Part shown: positions 49,781 to 57,172 of the stretch, piece after piece | How the letters are laid out: the number at the start of each line of letters is the position of its first letter | Position numbering within the stretch: the stretch's first letter is position 1 | Origin: Ignavibacteria bacterium | GTDB lineage: Bacteria; Bacteroidota; Ignavibacteria; Tepidaquicellales; OLB5 | Assembly: GCA_017303675.1 (NCBI GenBank) | Contig: JAFLBX010000001.1 | Coordinates: forward strand, 693,970 to 757,969 | Direction of reading: 5' to 3' | Length of the DNA stretch: 64,000 nucleotides | Notes under the pieces: model-generated | What the model was told of the DNA's origin: nothing | Database searches by the model: none | What the model saw: the letters and a program-made list of their open reading frames with translations, nothing else | Position numbers and translations under genes: made by a program

Positions 49781-49908
49781 CCCTTCGACAAGCTCAGGGT
49801 GAGATACCCTTCGACAAGCTCAGGGTGAGAGACCCTTCGACAAGCTCAGGGTGAGAGACCCTTCGACAAGCTCAGGGTGAGAGACCCTTCGAGAGGTTCA
49901 GGGTAAAA
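49781..49908. repeat. Five tandem copies of the CCCTTCGACAAGCTCAGGG repeat
   Basis: Copies start at 49781, 49807, 49833, 49859 and 49885, an exact 26-bp period; the first four have the same core CCCTTCGACAAGCTCAGGG followed by TGAGA[TG]A, the last is degenerate (CGAGAGGTTCA). Spacer of about 5-7 bases. Not a CRISPR: the intervening sequence is too short. The gap 49769-49989 has no gene. Confidence 0.92.
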
Positions 49909-49989
49909 TACTTAGAGTTATTTCTCATCCCGAGCTTGTCGGGGGATGATCCGGATCAGTTGATTCATGCATAGTTTTAACCTTTGATA

Positions 49990-50595
49990 ATGACCGAGAA
50001 TTTGAAAATGCCGGAAGCGCTTGAAGGCAAAAGGGTTAAGTTAATTCCCTTAAGCATGGCGCATGCTGAAGAACTTTGGGATTCAGCCAAAGAAGAAGAC
50101 CTGTGGACACATTATACCTTCCGCAAAATGGGAAGTTTAGAGAAGTTTAAGGAATTCCTCAAAGGCTCACTTGCGGAAGCTGAATCAGGCAAAGGCTTTA
50201 CGTTCACTATTATAGATAAAGCCTCCGGCAGGATGAAAGGCGGCACAAGCTTCCTGGATATTCAGCCGGCATCGCGCTCACTGGAAATAGGCAGAACGTG
50301 GCTTGCTAAAGAGCTTCATGGCACCGGTTTTAACGCGGAGTGCAAGCTTCTTTTGCTGCAATACTGTTTTGAAAAGCTGGGATTAATAAGAGTATTTTTC
50401 AAAACTGACAGCAATAACAAACGTTCACAAAGAGCTATGGAAAAAATAGGCGCTAAATATGAAGGCACTCTTCGCAACCATATGATAAGAGAAGACGGAA
50501 CTTTCAGGCATTCCGTTTATTATAGTATTATAGAAAGTGAATGGGAAGAAGTGAAGTCCATTCTGAGAGAGCAAAGCGAACGAAGAATCTCATAG
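49990..50595 (+). CDS. GNAT acetyltransferase, RimJ/RimL-like
   Basis: 201 residues from the ATG at 49990 (an in-frame TTG lies two codons upstream). LEGKRVKLIPLSMAHAEELW, IIDKASGRMKGGTSFLDI, LEIGRTWLAKELHGTGFNAECKLLLLQYCFEKLGLIRVFFKTDSNNKRSQRAMEKIGAKYEGTLRNHMI are typical of the RimJ/RimL/Acetyltransf_3 class. Transfers acetyl from acetyl-CoA to an amine, often a protein N-terminus or an antibiotic; substrate unknown. Confidence 0.87.
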   Translation: MTENLKMPEALEGKRVKLIPLSMAHAEELWDSAKEEDLWTHYTFRKMGSLEKFKEFLKGSLAEAESGKGFTFTIIDKASGRMKGGTSFLDIQPASRSLEIGRTWLAKELHGTGFNAECKLLLLQYCFEKLGLIRVFFKTDSNNKRSQRAMEKIGAKYEGTLRNHMIREDGTFRHSVYYSIIESEWEEVKSILREQSERRIS

Positions 50596-50707
50596 ACCAG
50601 ATGATTTCATTAAATTGATACTTTTAATAATTTATCTTTATCGCGTTTCTGAATGAGATCCTTCACGGAGTTTTTCCCGCATAATTAGCGCGGGATACAG
50701 GATTAAT

Positions 50708-51472
50708 ATGAACTATAAAATAAGAATAATTATCGGAATTTTTATCGCTATAATAGCGGTAATTTCCTATTTCCTCAAAACGGATGAGAACCCGGTTACG
50801 GGTGAAAAACAAAGAGTAAGCCTTACTGTAGATGAAGAAATTAAGCTGGGTTTGCAAAGCGTTCCCGAGATGATATCGGAATTTGGAGGCGAACATCCAA
50901 ATAATAAGCTTCAGGTATATGTTGACAGAGTTGGAAATAAGCTGGTGCAATCAACCGAAGCGGGAAGCTCGCCCTATAAATTTGAATTTTATTTGCTTGC
51001 TGATGCAAATACAGTTAATGCTTTTGCGCTGCCCGGCGGTCAGATATTTATAACTTACGCACTGCTTAACAGGCTAAAAACTGAAGACCAGTTAGCAGGC
51101 GTTCTTGGTCATGAAATAGGTCATGTGATAAACCGACATGGCGCTGAGCATATTGCCAAGCAGGAATTAACACAGGGGCTGATTCAGGCAACAGATATTG
51201 CGACAGGTGACCCGGGTATGATCTCGAGGTTTGTTGGCAATATGATCAACATGAAATACGGCAGGGAAGATGAGCTTGAATCTGATGATTACGGGGTGAA
51301 ATACATGGTCCAGGCGGGTTATAACCCGGAAGCTATGATCGATGTAATGCGGATACTGAAGGAAGCATCGGGCGGCGGAAACCAGCCGGAATTCATGAGC
51401 ACGCACCCGAGTCCGGATAACCGCATTGAAAAGCTCAAAGAGGTAATTGCCAGGTATAAAAAGAAACAGTAG
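50708..51472 (+). CDS. Membrane-anchored M48-family zinc metallopeptidase
   Basis: 254 residues. N-terminal membrane segment (IRIIIGIFIAIIAVISYFL) and then a periplasmic domain. HExxH motif is LGHEIGHVINRHG (H135-E136-x-x-H139) and the third zinc ligand lies in DELESDDYGVKYM (Glu about 194). NAFALPGGQIFITYALLNRL precedes it. Such BepA/LoiP-like proteases degrade or assist assembly of outer-membrane proteins. Half a TTCA-type repeat (GATCCTTCACGGAG) lies 40 bp upstream. Confidence 0.9.
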   Translation: MNYKIRIIIGIFIAIIAVISYFLKTDENPVTGEKQRVSLTVDEEIKLGLQSVPEMISEFGGEHPNNKLQVYVDRVGNKLVQSTEAGSSPYKFEFYLLADANTVNAFALPGGQIFITYALLNRLKTEDQLAGVLGHEIGHVINRHGAEHIAKQELTQGLIQATDIATGDPGMISRFVGNMINMKYGREDELESDDYGVKYMVQAGYNPEAMIDVMRILKEASGGGNQPEFMSTHPSPDNRIEKLKEVIARYKKKQ

Positions 51473-51516
51473 AAATTATTATTTTAACTGAACAATAATT
51501 GAATGATAAAAATAGA

Positions 51517-51538
51517 GATCCTTCACTGCGTTCAGGAT
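51517..51538. repeat. ATCCTTCACTGCGTTCAGGAT repeat copy before a start codon
   Basis: GATCCTTCACTGCGTTCAGG with AT; variant of the 47289 type. Ends 14 bp before the ATG at 51553. Confidence 0.8.
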
Positions 51539-51552
51539 TTTATATAACCAAC

Positions 51553-51975
51553 ATGAAAACAATAAATATATTCACTTTACTTACAGCTTTATTTTTTGTT
51601 TTAATTTTAAGCAGCTGCTCGGGTACCAAAGAAGCTACAACTTCGGGTAAGCTCGAAGGGATCGAGTGGAAACTGGAATCATTAAACGGCAGCGCCGTTA
51701 AGCTTAACAGCGGAAAACCCATTACGCTGAGCTTTGACGGATCAAAACAGGGTATAGGCGGTACTGCAGTATGCAATAAATATTTCGGCAGCTACATTAC
51801 AAACTCAGGCAAGCTGTCATTTTCTGAGATCGGCTCCACAAAGATGATGTGCGATGACAACCTGAATGAAGCCGATTATTTTTCCATGCTTGGCAGCGTT
51901 GATAGTTATTCGGTTTCAGGCGGCAAGCTTAGCTTAACGGGCAAAGGAAAAACACTTGCCGTATTCACAAAATAA
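51553..51975 (+). CDS. META-domain lipoprotein, copy 1
   Basis: 140 residues from the ATG at 51553; a longer frame from 51499 would read through the repeat and lacks a signal peptide start. Lipoprotein signal (FFVLILSSC, Cys about 19). META/HslJ domain: LEGIEWKLESLNGSAVKLN, ITLSFDGSKQGIGGTAVCNKYFGSYITN and GSTKMMCDDNLNEADYFSML. Known HslJ-like proteins confer novobiocin/heat-shock phenotypes in E. coli; exact role unknown. Ends five bases before copy 2 on the same strand. Confidence 0.87.
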   Translation: MKTINIFTLLTALFFVLILSSCSGTKEATTSGKLEGIEWKLESLNGSAVKLNSGKPITLSFDGSKQGIGGTAVCNKYFGSYITNSGKLSFSEIGSTKMMCDDNLNEADYFSMLGSVDSYSVSGGKLSLTGKGKTLAVFTK

Positions 51976-51979
51976 AATT

Positions 51980-52402
51980 ATGAAACCATTATATATAATA
52001 TTATTACTCGTTACTGTAATTTTTGCGGCGGGATGTAGTTCTTCGGACAGCAGCAGCAGCAATAACAAGCCGCTTACGGGCACTGAGTGGGTATTATATG
52101 AGATCGGCGGTAATAAATATGAAGCGGCGGCGGGTAAAGACGTTACAATAAAGTTTGACGGAACTGAACAAAATGTTAACGGCAAGGCTCCCTGTAATAC
52201 TTACGGTGGACCTTATATAAAGAGCTCCAATAAACTCTATTTTGGCGGCTTATATTCCACTGAAATGGCATGTGATGAACTTAAATCTGAACAGGAGTAT
52301 TTTAAAATACTTGGAAAGGTATTTTCATACCGTATCTCAGGCGATAAGCTTTATTTTTATGATAACGTTGGCCTGGTGATAGCGAGATTCAAAGCCAATT
52401 AG
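51980..52402 (+). CDS. META-domain lipoprotein, copy 2
   Basis: 140 residues from the ATG at 51980. Lipoprotein signal (VTVIFAAGC, Cys about 19), then a Ser-rich linker. META domain: LTGTEWVLYEIGGNKYEAAAG, VTIKFDGTEQNVNGKAPCNTYGGPYIKS and STEMACDELKSEQEYFKIL. Same length and domain plan as copy 1, so a tandem duplication; the two are co-transcribed and end at the terminator at 52424. Confidence 0.87.
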   Translation: MKPLYIILLLVTVIFAAGCSSSDSSSSNNKPLTGTEWVLYEIGGNKYEAAAGKDVTIKFDGTEQNVNGKAPCNTYGGPYIKSSNKLYFGGLYSTEMACDELKSEQEYFKILGKVFSYRISGDKLYFYDNVGLVIARFKAN

Positions 52403-52423
52403 AAGTTTTAATTCTAAATTTTA

Positions 52424-52467
52424 ACCCTGCGGCTCTTGAAAACATTTTATAGAACCGCAGGTTTTTT
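52424..52467 (+). terminator. Intrinsic terminator after the META genes
   Basis: CCTGCGG.CTCT (52425-52436), 14-base loop, AGAACCGCAGG, then six T (52462-52467). Close to a perfect stem with one bulge. It ends 6 bases before the ATG of the next gene. Confidence 0.82.
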
Positions 52468-52473
52468 ATATCT

Positions 52474-53001
52474 ATGAATAACGGCATACAAAAAGAAGAA
52501 AGACCCTGCACATTTGAAGATCTGGCAAAGCTTGAGATGGCAATGTGTAAATCCAAGAGCGAATTGCAGATTGCAGGGATTGTTATTCTGATTCTTTCGG
52601 TCATATTACCGTTCCTGCCGCCTAAGTACAGCGGCAATAAAGCAATGCTTGATATCATGAGCTATGGTTCAGCCGTTACCGGAATTGTGATTGTATTTGG
52701 TGTTGTTTTCCTGTGGTCAGTTTACTTTATGTTATATGGCTTGTACAAAGATCTTAAGAATAAAATAAAGATCTGTGTAAGCACTTATGTAACATCAACG
52801 GGCTGCACAAAATACAGGGGTAAACAGCATTTCTATTTTACAGCAGCGGGGCTGCCATACAGATTGGTCAGAATTCCGATCGATAAAAATGAATTTGAGA
52901 ATATGAAACAGGGAGATAGTGTTATTGTTGAATATTCAAAATTCGGAAAACGATTGTTGGGATGGAGATCAACCAGTCGTTCTAAAGTGAATCAAATCTA
53001 A
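52474..53001 (+). CDS. Two-helix membrane protein of unknown function
   Basis: 175 residues. Membrane segments at about 32-50 (IAGIVILILSVILPFL) and 69-95 (AVTGIVIVFGVVFLWSVYFMLYG). C-terminal soluble part of 80 residues (CVSTYVTSTGCTKYRGKQHFYFTAAGLPYRLVRIPID, GDSVIVEYSKFGKRLLGW) is beta-rich, reminiscent of the region in DUF3592-type proteins. Start directly behind a terminator hairpin, leaving no room for a separate promoter, so expression requires read-through or the hairpin has a regulatory role. Confidence 0.72.
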   Translation: MNNGIQKEERPCTFEDLAKLEMAMCKSKSELQIAGIVILILSVILPFLPPKYSGNKAMLDIMSYGSAVTGIVIVFGVVFLWSVYFMLYGLYKDLKNKIKICVSTYVTSTGCTKYRGKQHFYFTAAGLPYRLVRIPIDKNEFENMKQGDSVIVEYSKFGKRLLGWRSTSRSKVNQI

Positions 53002-53040
53002 TAGCTGCATTTTTCATTTTTCATTATTCAATGTTCATTG

Positions 53041-53688
53041 TTAATTGAAACTATTGCAGCTTGGGCAAAGTGCGCATACTACACACTCCCCGCAAAGCGG
53101 CTTTTTCGCTTTGCAAATTGACCTTCCGTGCTGGCCTATAACATGTGAATATTTTACCTGCTGCTCATCCGGAATAATTTCCTTCAGTTCCATTTCGATC
53201 TTTTCAGGTTTATCGCTATCGGTCAATCCAAGCCTTTGTGAGACCCGGTTTAAGTGTGTATCGGTCATAATTGCGGGCTGGCCGAAACAATTACCCAGCA
53301 CAACGTTCGCGGTTTTTCTGCCAACTCCAGCAAGCTTGGTGAGCTCATCCATAGTATTGGGCACTTCACCTTTATGCTCATTAACAAGCGAAGCGCAGCA
53401 GCTTAATACGCTTTTGGTTTTATTGCGGTAAAAGTTAATGGAGCGCAGCTCATGCTCAAGCTCAGTTTGTGCGAGCTTAAGAAAATCCCGGGGTGTTTTA
53501 TATTTTTTATACAATGGCACCATTACAGCATTCACTCTTTCATCGGTACACTGCGCTGCAAGCAGAGTTGATATCAGCAGCTCGAACGGATTTTTATAAT
53601 CCAGGTGGCAGCCTGCACCCGGATATTCGTTCGAAAGTTTATCGAGTATCTTTAAAGCACGGGACTTTTTATTTTTTAATGATTCCAT
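53041..53688 (-). CDS. nth: Endonuclease III (DNA glycosylase/AP lyase)
   Basis: 215 residues. Helix-hairpin-helix LTKLAGVGRKTANVVLGN with the catalytic Lys in GRKTA (about 120), catalytic Asp in TDTHLNRVSQRLGL (about 138), and the iron-sulphur site C-x6-C-x2-C-x5-C at the end (CKAKKPLCGECVVCALC). Excises oxidised pyrimidines in base-excision repair. N-terminal NPFELLISTLLAAQCTDERVN is the canonical start of the family. Stand-alone gene convergent with the gene upstream on the plus strand. Confidence 0.95.
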   Translation of the reverse strand: MESLKNKKSRALKILDKLSNEYPGAGCHLDYKNPFELLISTLLAAQCTDERVNAVMVPLYKKYKTPRDFLKLAQTELEHELRSINFYRNKTKSVLSCCASLVNEHKGEVPNTMDELTKLAGVGRKTANVVLGNCFGQPAIMTDTHLNRVSQRLGLTDSDKPEKIEMELKEIIPDEQQVKYSHVIGQHGRSICKAKKPLCGECVVCALCPSCNSFN

Positions 53689-53825
53689 ATTTGCTGATAT
53701 TTATTGTAATTTTATAAATTATGTTTAATATTAAAATGTAATTAGAATGATTTAATTATAATAATTTAAAAAGTAATAAACTGAATTGTTTTAATTTATT
53801 CTGTTAACTAATTTATTCAAATTTA

Positions 53826-53833
53826 TATTTTTG
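53826..53833 (+). promoter_or_regulatory. TATTTTTG -7 element, near-leaderless DinB-like gene
   Basis: Matches TAnnTTTG and ends only five bases before the ATG at 53839, so the transcript would begin at or next to the start codon. No -33 TTG at 19-21 bp. AT-rich gap 53689-53825 otherwise shows nothing. Confidence 0.45.
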
Positions 53834-53838
53834 AGGAT

Positions 53839-54402
53839 ATGGATACAGAAGAATTAAAAGGAATTTTAAAACAATTTGAATACTACAAAATGCTGGGCGA
53901 AAAAACTTTTTCGCAGCTTACCGATGAAATGCTCTTCAGGCAGTTCAATACAGAAAGCAACAGTATTGCGGTAATAGTAAAACACCTTTGGGGCAATATG
54001 CTTTCAAGGTGGACAGATTTTCTGACAACTGACGGTGAAAAAAAATGGCGCAACCGCGATGCAGAATTTGAATCAGATATAACCAACAAAGATGAGCTGA
54101 TCAATAAATGGAATGAGGGATGGAATTGTTTGTTTGCGGCATTAAATGATCTTAAGCCGGAAGATATGAACAAAACTATTTATATCCGTAACCAGGGACA
54201 TACAGTGTCAGAGGCTATATACAGGCAGCTTGCGCATTATTCATACCACATTGGGCAAATAGTATATATCGGAAAAATGTACAGCAATGAATGGAAATCC
54301 CTTTCAATCCCCAAATACAGCTCAAAAGCTTTTAATGATGCAAAATTTGCAGCAGATAAGCATAAAGAACACTTTACGGACGAATTTCTAAAAAAAGAAT
54401 AA
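53839..54402 (+). CDS. DinB-superfamily protein (DUF1572-like)
   Basis: 187 residues. Helical-bundle pattern with the conserved metal-binding His: AVIVKHLWGNMLSRWTDFL, RQLAHYSYHIGQIVYIGKM. FNTESNSIAVIVKHLWGNMLSRW and the C-terminal HYSYHIGQIVYI are typical of DUF1572 within the DinB/YfiT superfamily of putative metalloenzymes. Some relatives act as thiol-S-transferases; here substrate unknown. Next to a MarR gene, but with its own promoter. Confidence 0.85.
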   Translation: MDTEELKGILKQFEYYKMLGEKTFSQLTDEMLFRQFNTESNSIAVIVKHLWGNMLSRWTDFLTTDGEKKWRNRDAEFESDITNKDELINKWNEGWNCLFAALNDLKPEDMNKTIYIRNQGHTVSEAIYRQLAHYSYHIGQIVYIGKMYSNEWKSLSIPKYSSKAFNDAKFAADKHKEHFTDEFLKKE

Positions 54403-54442
54403 ATATCGCAGATAATAAAATAAATATAAAACAGCCTATTTA

Positions 54443-54468
54443 TTGATATATCAATTATTGATATATCA
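54443..54468. promoter_or_regulatory. Twin palindromic operator TTGATATATCA x2
   Basis: TTGATATATCAA (54443-54454) and TTGATATATCA (54458-54468) are two 11-12-bp palindromes with centres 15 bp apart. The pair lies 15 bp before the MarR start codon, the usual place of an autoregulatory MarR operator. Confidence 0.7.
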
Positions 54469-54483
54469 TATTATATTTATCAG

Positions 54484-54921
54484 ATGAAAACTGCTGACGC
54501 TAATAACATTGAGTTTTTCAATACTTTAGAAACTTCACTAAAACGGTATAAAAAGCTGATTAACGCAAAGCTTGAACATTTTGGAGTTCAGATAACCTTT
54601 GACCAATGGCAGGTTTTGGATATTATTGTTAATTATACAGATATAACACAAGCGGAAATAGCAGCAAAAACCTCTAAAGATACCGCTTCAGTTACGAGGA
54701 TAATTGAAATATTAAATACCAAGGGGTTGGTGGCGCGGCAAACTAATCCGCAAAACAGAAGAAAATATTTACTCAGGGTGAGCAATCACGGTGAAAAAGA
54801 ATATAATAAAGCTACAGAGGTGATAACTAAGTTTTCTGCTGCAGCTGTTGAGGGTATTAAAGAAAAAAGGCTTCGCAAGCTTAAAAAGATATTTAAATCC
54901 ATTTCTAAAAACTGCGCGTAA
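54484..54921 (+). CDS. MarR-family transcriptional regulator
   Basis: 145 residues. Winged-helix core: QWQVLDIIVNYTDITQAEIAAKTSKDTASVTRIIEILNTKGLVARQTNPQNRRKYLLRVSNHGEKEY. Recognition helix KDTASVTRIIEIL and the basic wing NPQNRRKYLL are intact; dimerisation helices flank it. Binds DNA as a homodimer, usually as a ligand-released repressor of its own gene and neighbours. The twin operator directly upstream supports autoregulation; the following GNAT gene is probably in the same transcript. Confidence 0.9.
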   Translation: MKTADANNIEFFNTLETSLKRYKKLINAKLEHFGVQITFDQWQVLDIIVNYTDITQAEIAAKTSKDTASVTRIIEILNTKGLVARQTNPQNRRKYLLRVSNHGEKEYNKATEVITKFSAAAVEGIKEKRLRKLKKIFKSISKNCA

Positions 54922-54933
54922 GCAAAATATAAA

Positions 54934-55458
54934 ATGAATTCACCCAATATAAAATTAAGAACCGCTGTGATTGATGATATTCCGGATATTATTGAAATGA
55001 ACAGGCAGACTGTGTTTACTGTTAACGCTAAGGATTACACGCCGGCTCAAATTAAAGTTTGGGCTGATGGCGCACTTATTTTTAAAAGGTGGGAGGATGC
55101 TTTAAAGGATCAGTATTTTGTGCTGGCAGAAGAACATACCACCCCCGGGCTAAAGCCCGACCCCTCCTTAAAAAAGGAGGGGAGTAATATTGTTGCCGGA
55201 TTCTCTTCACTGGCAAAGGATGGTTACCTGGATTTTATGTATATTAGCAAAGACTTTCAAAGATGCGGTGTTGCCTCTAAGCTGCTGGCAGCGATAGAAC
55301 AAAAAGCTAAAGAGCAGAAAAATCCGGAAATATATTCACACGTAAGTAAAACCGCAAAAGGATTTTTCCTAAAAATGGGTTATGAACATAAAGAAGATAT
55401 AAGCGACCTGTATAAAGGAGAGCTTTTTATTAACGCGTTAATGGTGAAAAAGCTCTAA
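54934..55458 (+). CDS. GNAT acetyltransferase carrying an in-frame palindromic repeat insertion
   Basis: 174 residues. GNAT features: LRTAVIDDIPDIIEMNRQ (N-terminal strand and helix), ITEMN-like, and motif A GYLDFMYISKDFQRCGVASKLLAAIEQKAKEQ. Between YFVLAEEH and IVAGFSSL a foreign stretch TTPGLKPDPSLKKEGSN is encoded by a repeat (55138-55185: GGGCTAAAGCCC then the CCCCTCC...GGAGGGG block). It lies in a loop before motif A, so activity may survive. Gap to the MarR gene is 12 bp, so it is probably co-transcribed. Confidence 0.83.
   Translation: MNSPNIKLRTAVIDDIPDIIEMNRQTVFTVNAKDYTPAQIKVWADGALIFKRWEDALKDQYFVLAEEHTTPGLKPDPSLKKEGSNIVAGFSSLAKDGYLDFMYISKDFQRCGVASKLLAAIEQKAKEQKNPEIYSHVSKTAKGFFLKMGYEHKEDISDLYKGELFINALMVKKL
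55138..55185. repeat. Palindromic repeat element inside the GNAT coding sequence
   Basis: GGGCTAAAGCCC (55147-55158) directly followed by CCCCTCCTTAAAAAAGGAGG and GG (55161-55182). The two modules otherwise occur in intergenic regions (26052, 47881 and 1486, 47179). Here the reading frame stays open and about 16 extra residues are encoded, which suggests recent in-frame insertion. Confidence 0.8.
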
Positions 55459-55577
55459 AATACGCCTTTTTGCATTGTTTGATATGTTCCATTAAACTAT
55501 TTTTGTTAAGTACCTTAATTGAATGCGCTCATCTCCGGCCGCCAAGCCATCCCTTTAGATAATTATATTTCACAAAA

Positions 55578-56063
55578 ATGAAAACGGCAATAATCTTTAA
55601 AACCAAACACGGCACCACGGAAAAAGTAGCGTATATGCTGGCGAAGGATCTTTCTTCTGATGGCAGCGAAGTCCGCGTAATAGATCTCGCAAAAACAAGG
55701 CAGCCACACCTGGTAAGTTATGAAAGAATAATAATCGGCGGTTCAATTCACGTTGGTAAAATTCAGCGCGAGATAAGAACATTCTGCGAGAGGCATACCG
55801 ATGTGCTGCGCACAAAAAAGCTCGGGCTGTATATCTGCTGCATGGAAACCGATGATCAAAAAAGGCAGAAGGAGTTTGAAGACGCCTTCCCCGAAAACCT
55901 GAAGAAGCATGCATCGGCTAAGGCAATAATGGGCGGCGAGTTTCTGCTTGAGAAAATGAACTTCATAGAAAGGCTTGTTGTAAGAAAAGTCGCCAATACA
56001 CGGGAATCTGTTCACGATATCGATACCGAAGCCGTGGAAAAATTCCTGAAAGAGATAAAATAA
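55578..56063 (+). CDS. HemG-like flavodoxin-domain protein
   Basis: 161 residues. FMN-binding P-loop-like KTKHGTTEKVAYMLAKDL at the N-terminus, then ERIIIGGSIHVGKIQREIRTFCE (characteristic of menaquinone-dependent protoporphyrinogen oxidase HemG: GxSIHxGK) and GLYICCMETDDQ. In E. coli HemG oxidises protoporphyrinogen IX; this protein could do so or be a related flavodoxin. Cytosolic. No haem genes are adjacent. Stand-alone gene. Confidence 0.82.
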   Translation: MKTAIIFKTKHGTTEKVAYMLAKDLSSDGSEVRVIDLAKTRQPHLVSYERIIIGGSIHVGKIQREIRTFCERHTDVLRTKKLGLYICCMETDDQKRQKEFEDAFPENLKKHASAKAIMGGEFLLEKMNFIERLVVRKVANTRESVHDIDTEAVEKFLKEIK

Positions 56064-56139
56064 ACAGTGATGTATTGGCTTAAATTAAGGCCATTAAATG
56101 ATTTTTACGGTTTACTTTTTAATTGTGCCTAATAATTGT

Positions 56140-56147
56140 TATTTTTG
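56140..56147 (+). promoter_or_regulatory. TATTTTTG -7 element before the GNAT gene at 56197
   Basis: TAnnTTTG match 49 bp before the ATG. A TTG at 56123-56125 is only 14 bp upstream, shorter than the usual spacing. Confidence 0.35.
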
Positions 56148-56196
56148 CTGATATTAAAAATATACTGTTCAAATCAAATTATTATTAAAGGATTCA

Positions 56197-57027
56197 ATGA
56201 GAGACCAATGGGCTAAGGAGCTGTATGTAAGGGGCGAAAAGGCAGCCGATTACGATACAATCACAGAAATAAACCGTCTTGCTTTCGGCAGGGAGGATGA
56301 AGCAAACCTGGTGAACGCCATAAGGAAAACCAAAAGCTATGAGTTCGGTTTTTCTCTTGTGGCAGTAAAGGAAGATGTTATCCTCGGGCACGTTCTGTTT
56401 TCAAAAGGATTTATAACACACCGCGGCAGAAGGTTCAAGTGTCTGGTACTGGGACCCATAGCCGTACACCCGGAACATCAAAGAAAAGGAATTGGCAAGG
56501 CCCTGGTTAACGAAGGATTAGAGCGCGCGAAGGAAGTTGGTTTCGGCGCTGTTATTGTTGTTGGCGACCCGGCTTATTACGCCGCCTTCGGCTTTAAGCC
56601 TGCGGTTACAATGAAGCTTCGCACCACGCTTGGCGTACCGGATGAGAATTTTATGGCGAAAGAAATTTCACGCAATGCCCTAAGAGGTATTATCGGTACA
56701 GTAATGTTCCCGCGTGAATTCTTAACACTTGCTGAGGCAGATAAAAAACGTGCAGATGAAAAAGCGAAGCTGGAAGAAAAAGCAAAACTCGAAGAATCTG
56801 TAATGCTTGAAGCAAGAAATATAGCTTTAAACACATTCAATAACCCCGGGGTTGCTGAGTCCGCTGAGATCACAATCGCCGAACAGGAAACCGAAACCGT
56901 GATTTCGCAGGAAGAAAATTCTCCGGTAAATGCACCGGCTGATGAAAACATTGAAATAAACACCAACGATCAGACAGATGAAAATTCAGGAGGCGATAAA
57001 CCTGCTGATAACAATACAGTGATGTAA
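56197..57027 (+). CDS. GNAT acetyltransferase (YhbS-like) with long acidic tail
   Basis: 276 residues. Residues about 10-170 are a YhbS-like GNAT: RGEKAADYDTITEINRLAFGR, LVAVKEDVILGHVLFSKGFIT, LGPIAVHPEHQRKGIGKALVNEGLERAKEVGFGAVIVVGDPAYYAAFGFKPA. The catalytic region is standard. From about 185 on there is a low-complexity, acidic, Ala/Glu-rich tail (EKAKLEEKAKLEE, then EETETVISQEENSPVNAPADE-type sequence), not usual in this family. No signal peptide. Followed by a terminator, so monocistronic. Confidence 0.87.
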   Translation: MRDQWAKELYVRGEKAADYDTITEINRLAFGREDEANLVNAIRKTKSYEFGFSLVAVKEDVILGHVLFSKGFITHRGRRFKCLVLGPIAVHPEHQRKGIGKALVNEGLERAKEVGFGAVIVVGDPAYYAAFGFKPAVTMKLRTTLGVPDENFMAKEISRNALRGIIGTVMFPREFLTLAEADKKRADEKAKLEEKAKLEESVMLEARNIALNTFNNPGVAESAEITIAEQETETVISQEENSPVNAPADENIEINTNDQTDENSGGDKPADNNTVM

Positions 57028-57056
57028 AATTATTAAATGTTTTAAATTGATAACCC

Positions 57057-57079
57057 GGGGGCTGATAAGCCCCTTTTTT
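57057..57079 (+). terminator. Intrinsic terminator after the GNAT gene
   Basis: GGGGCT (57058-57063), loop GATA, AGCCCC (57068-57073), then six T. Clean plus-strand hairpin. Confidence 0.92.
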
Positions 57080-57172
57080 GTTGGCAGACTTTTACGTTTT
57101 AAATTTAAATTACATAATATTATGTTTACTTTTGTACTGTATATTACTTTTTATATTCATTAAGGGGGTTTT

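Noticed and set aside
49781-49908. CRISPR array
   Set aside because: 26-bp tandem units have spacers of only 5-7 bases, which are themselves nearly constant, and no cas genes are present.
51499-51552. Longer N-terminus for META copy 1
   Set aside because: Would be translated through the ATCCTTCACTGCGTTCAGGAT repeat and displace the lipoprotein signal from the N-terminus.
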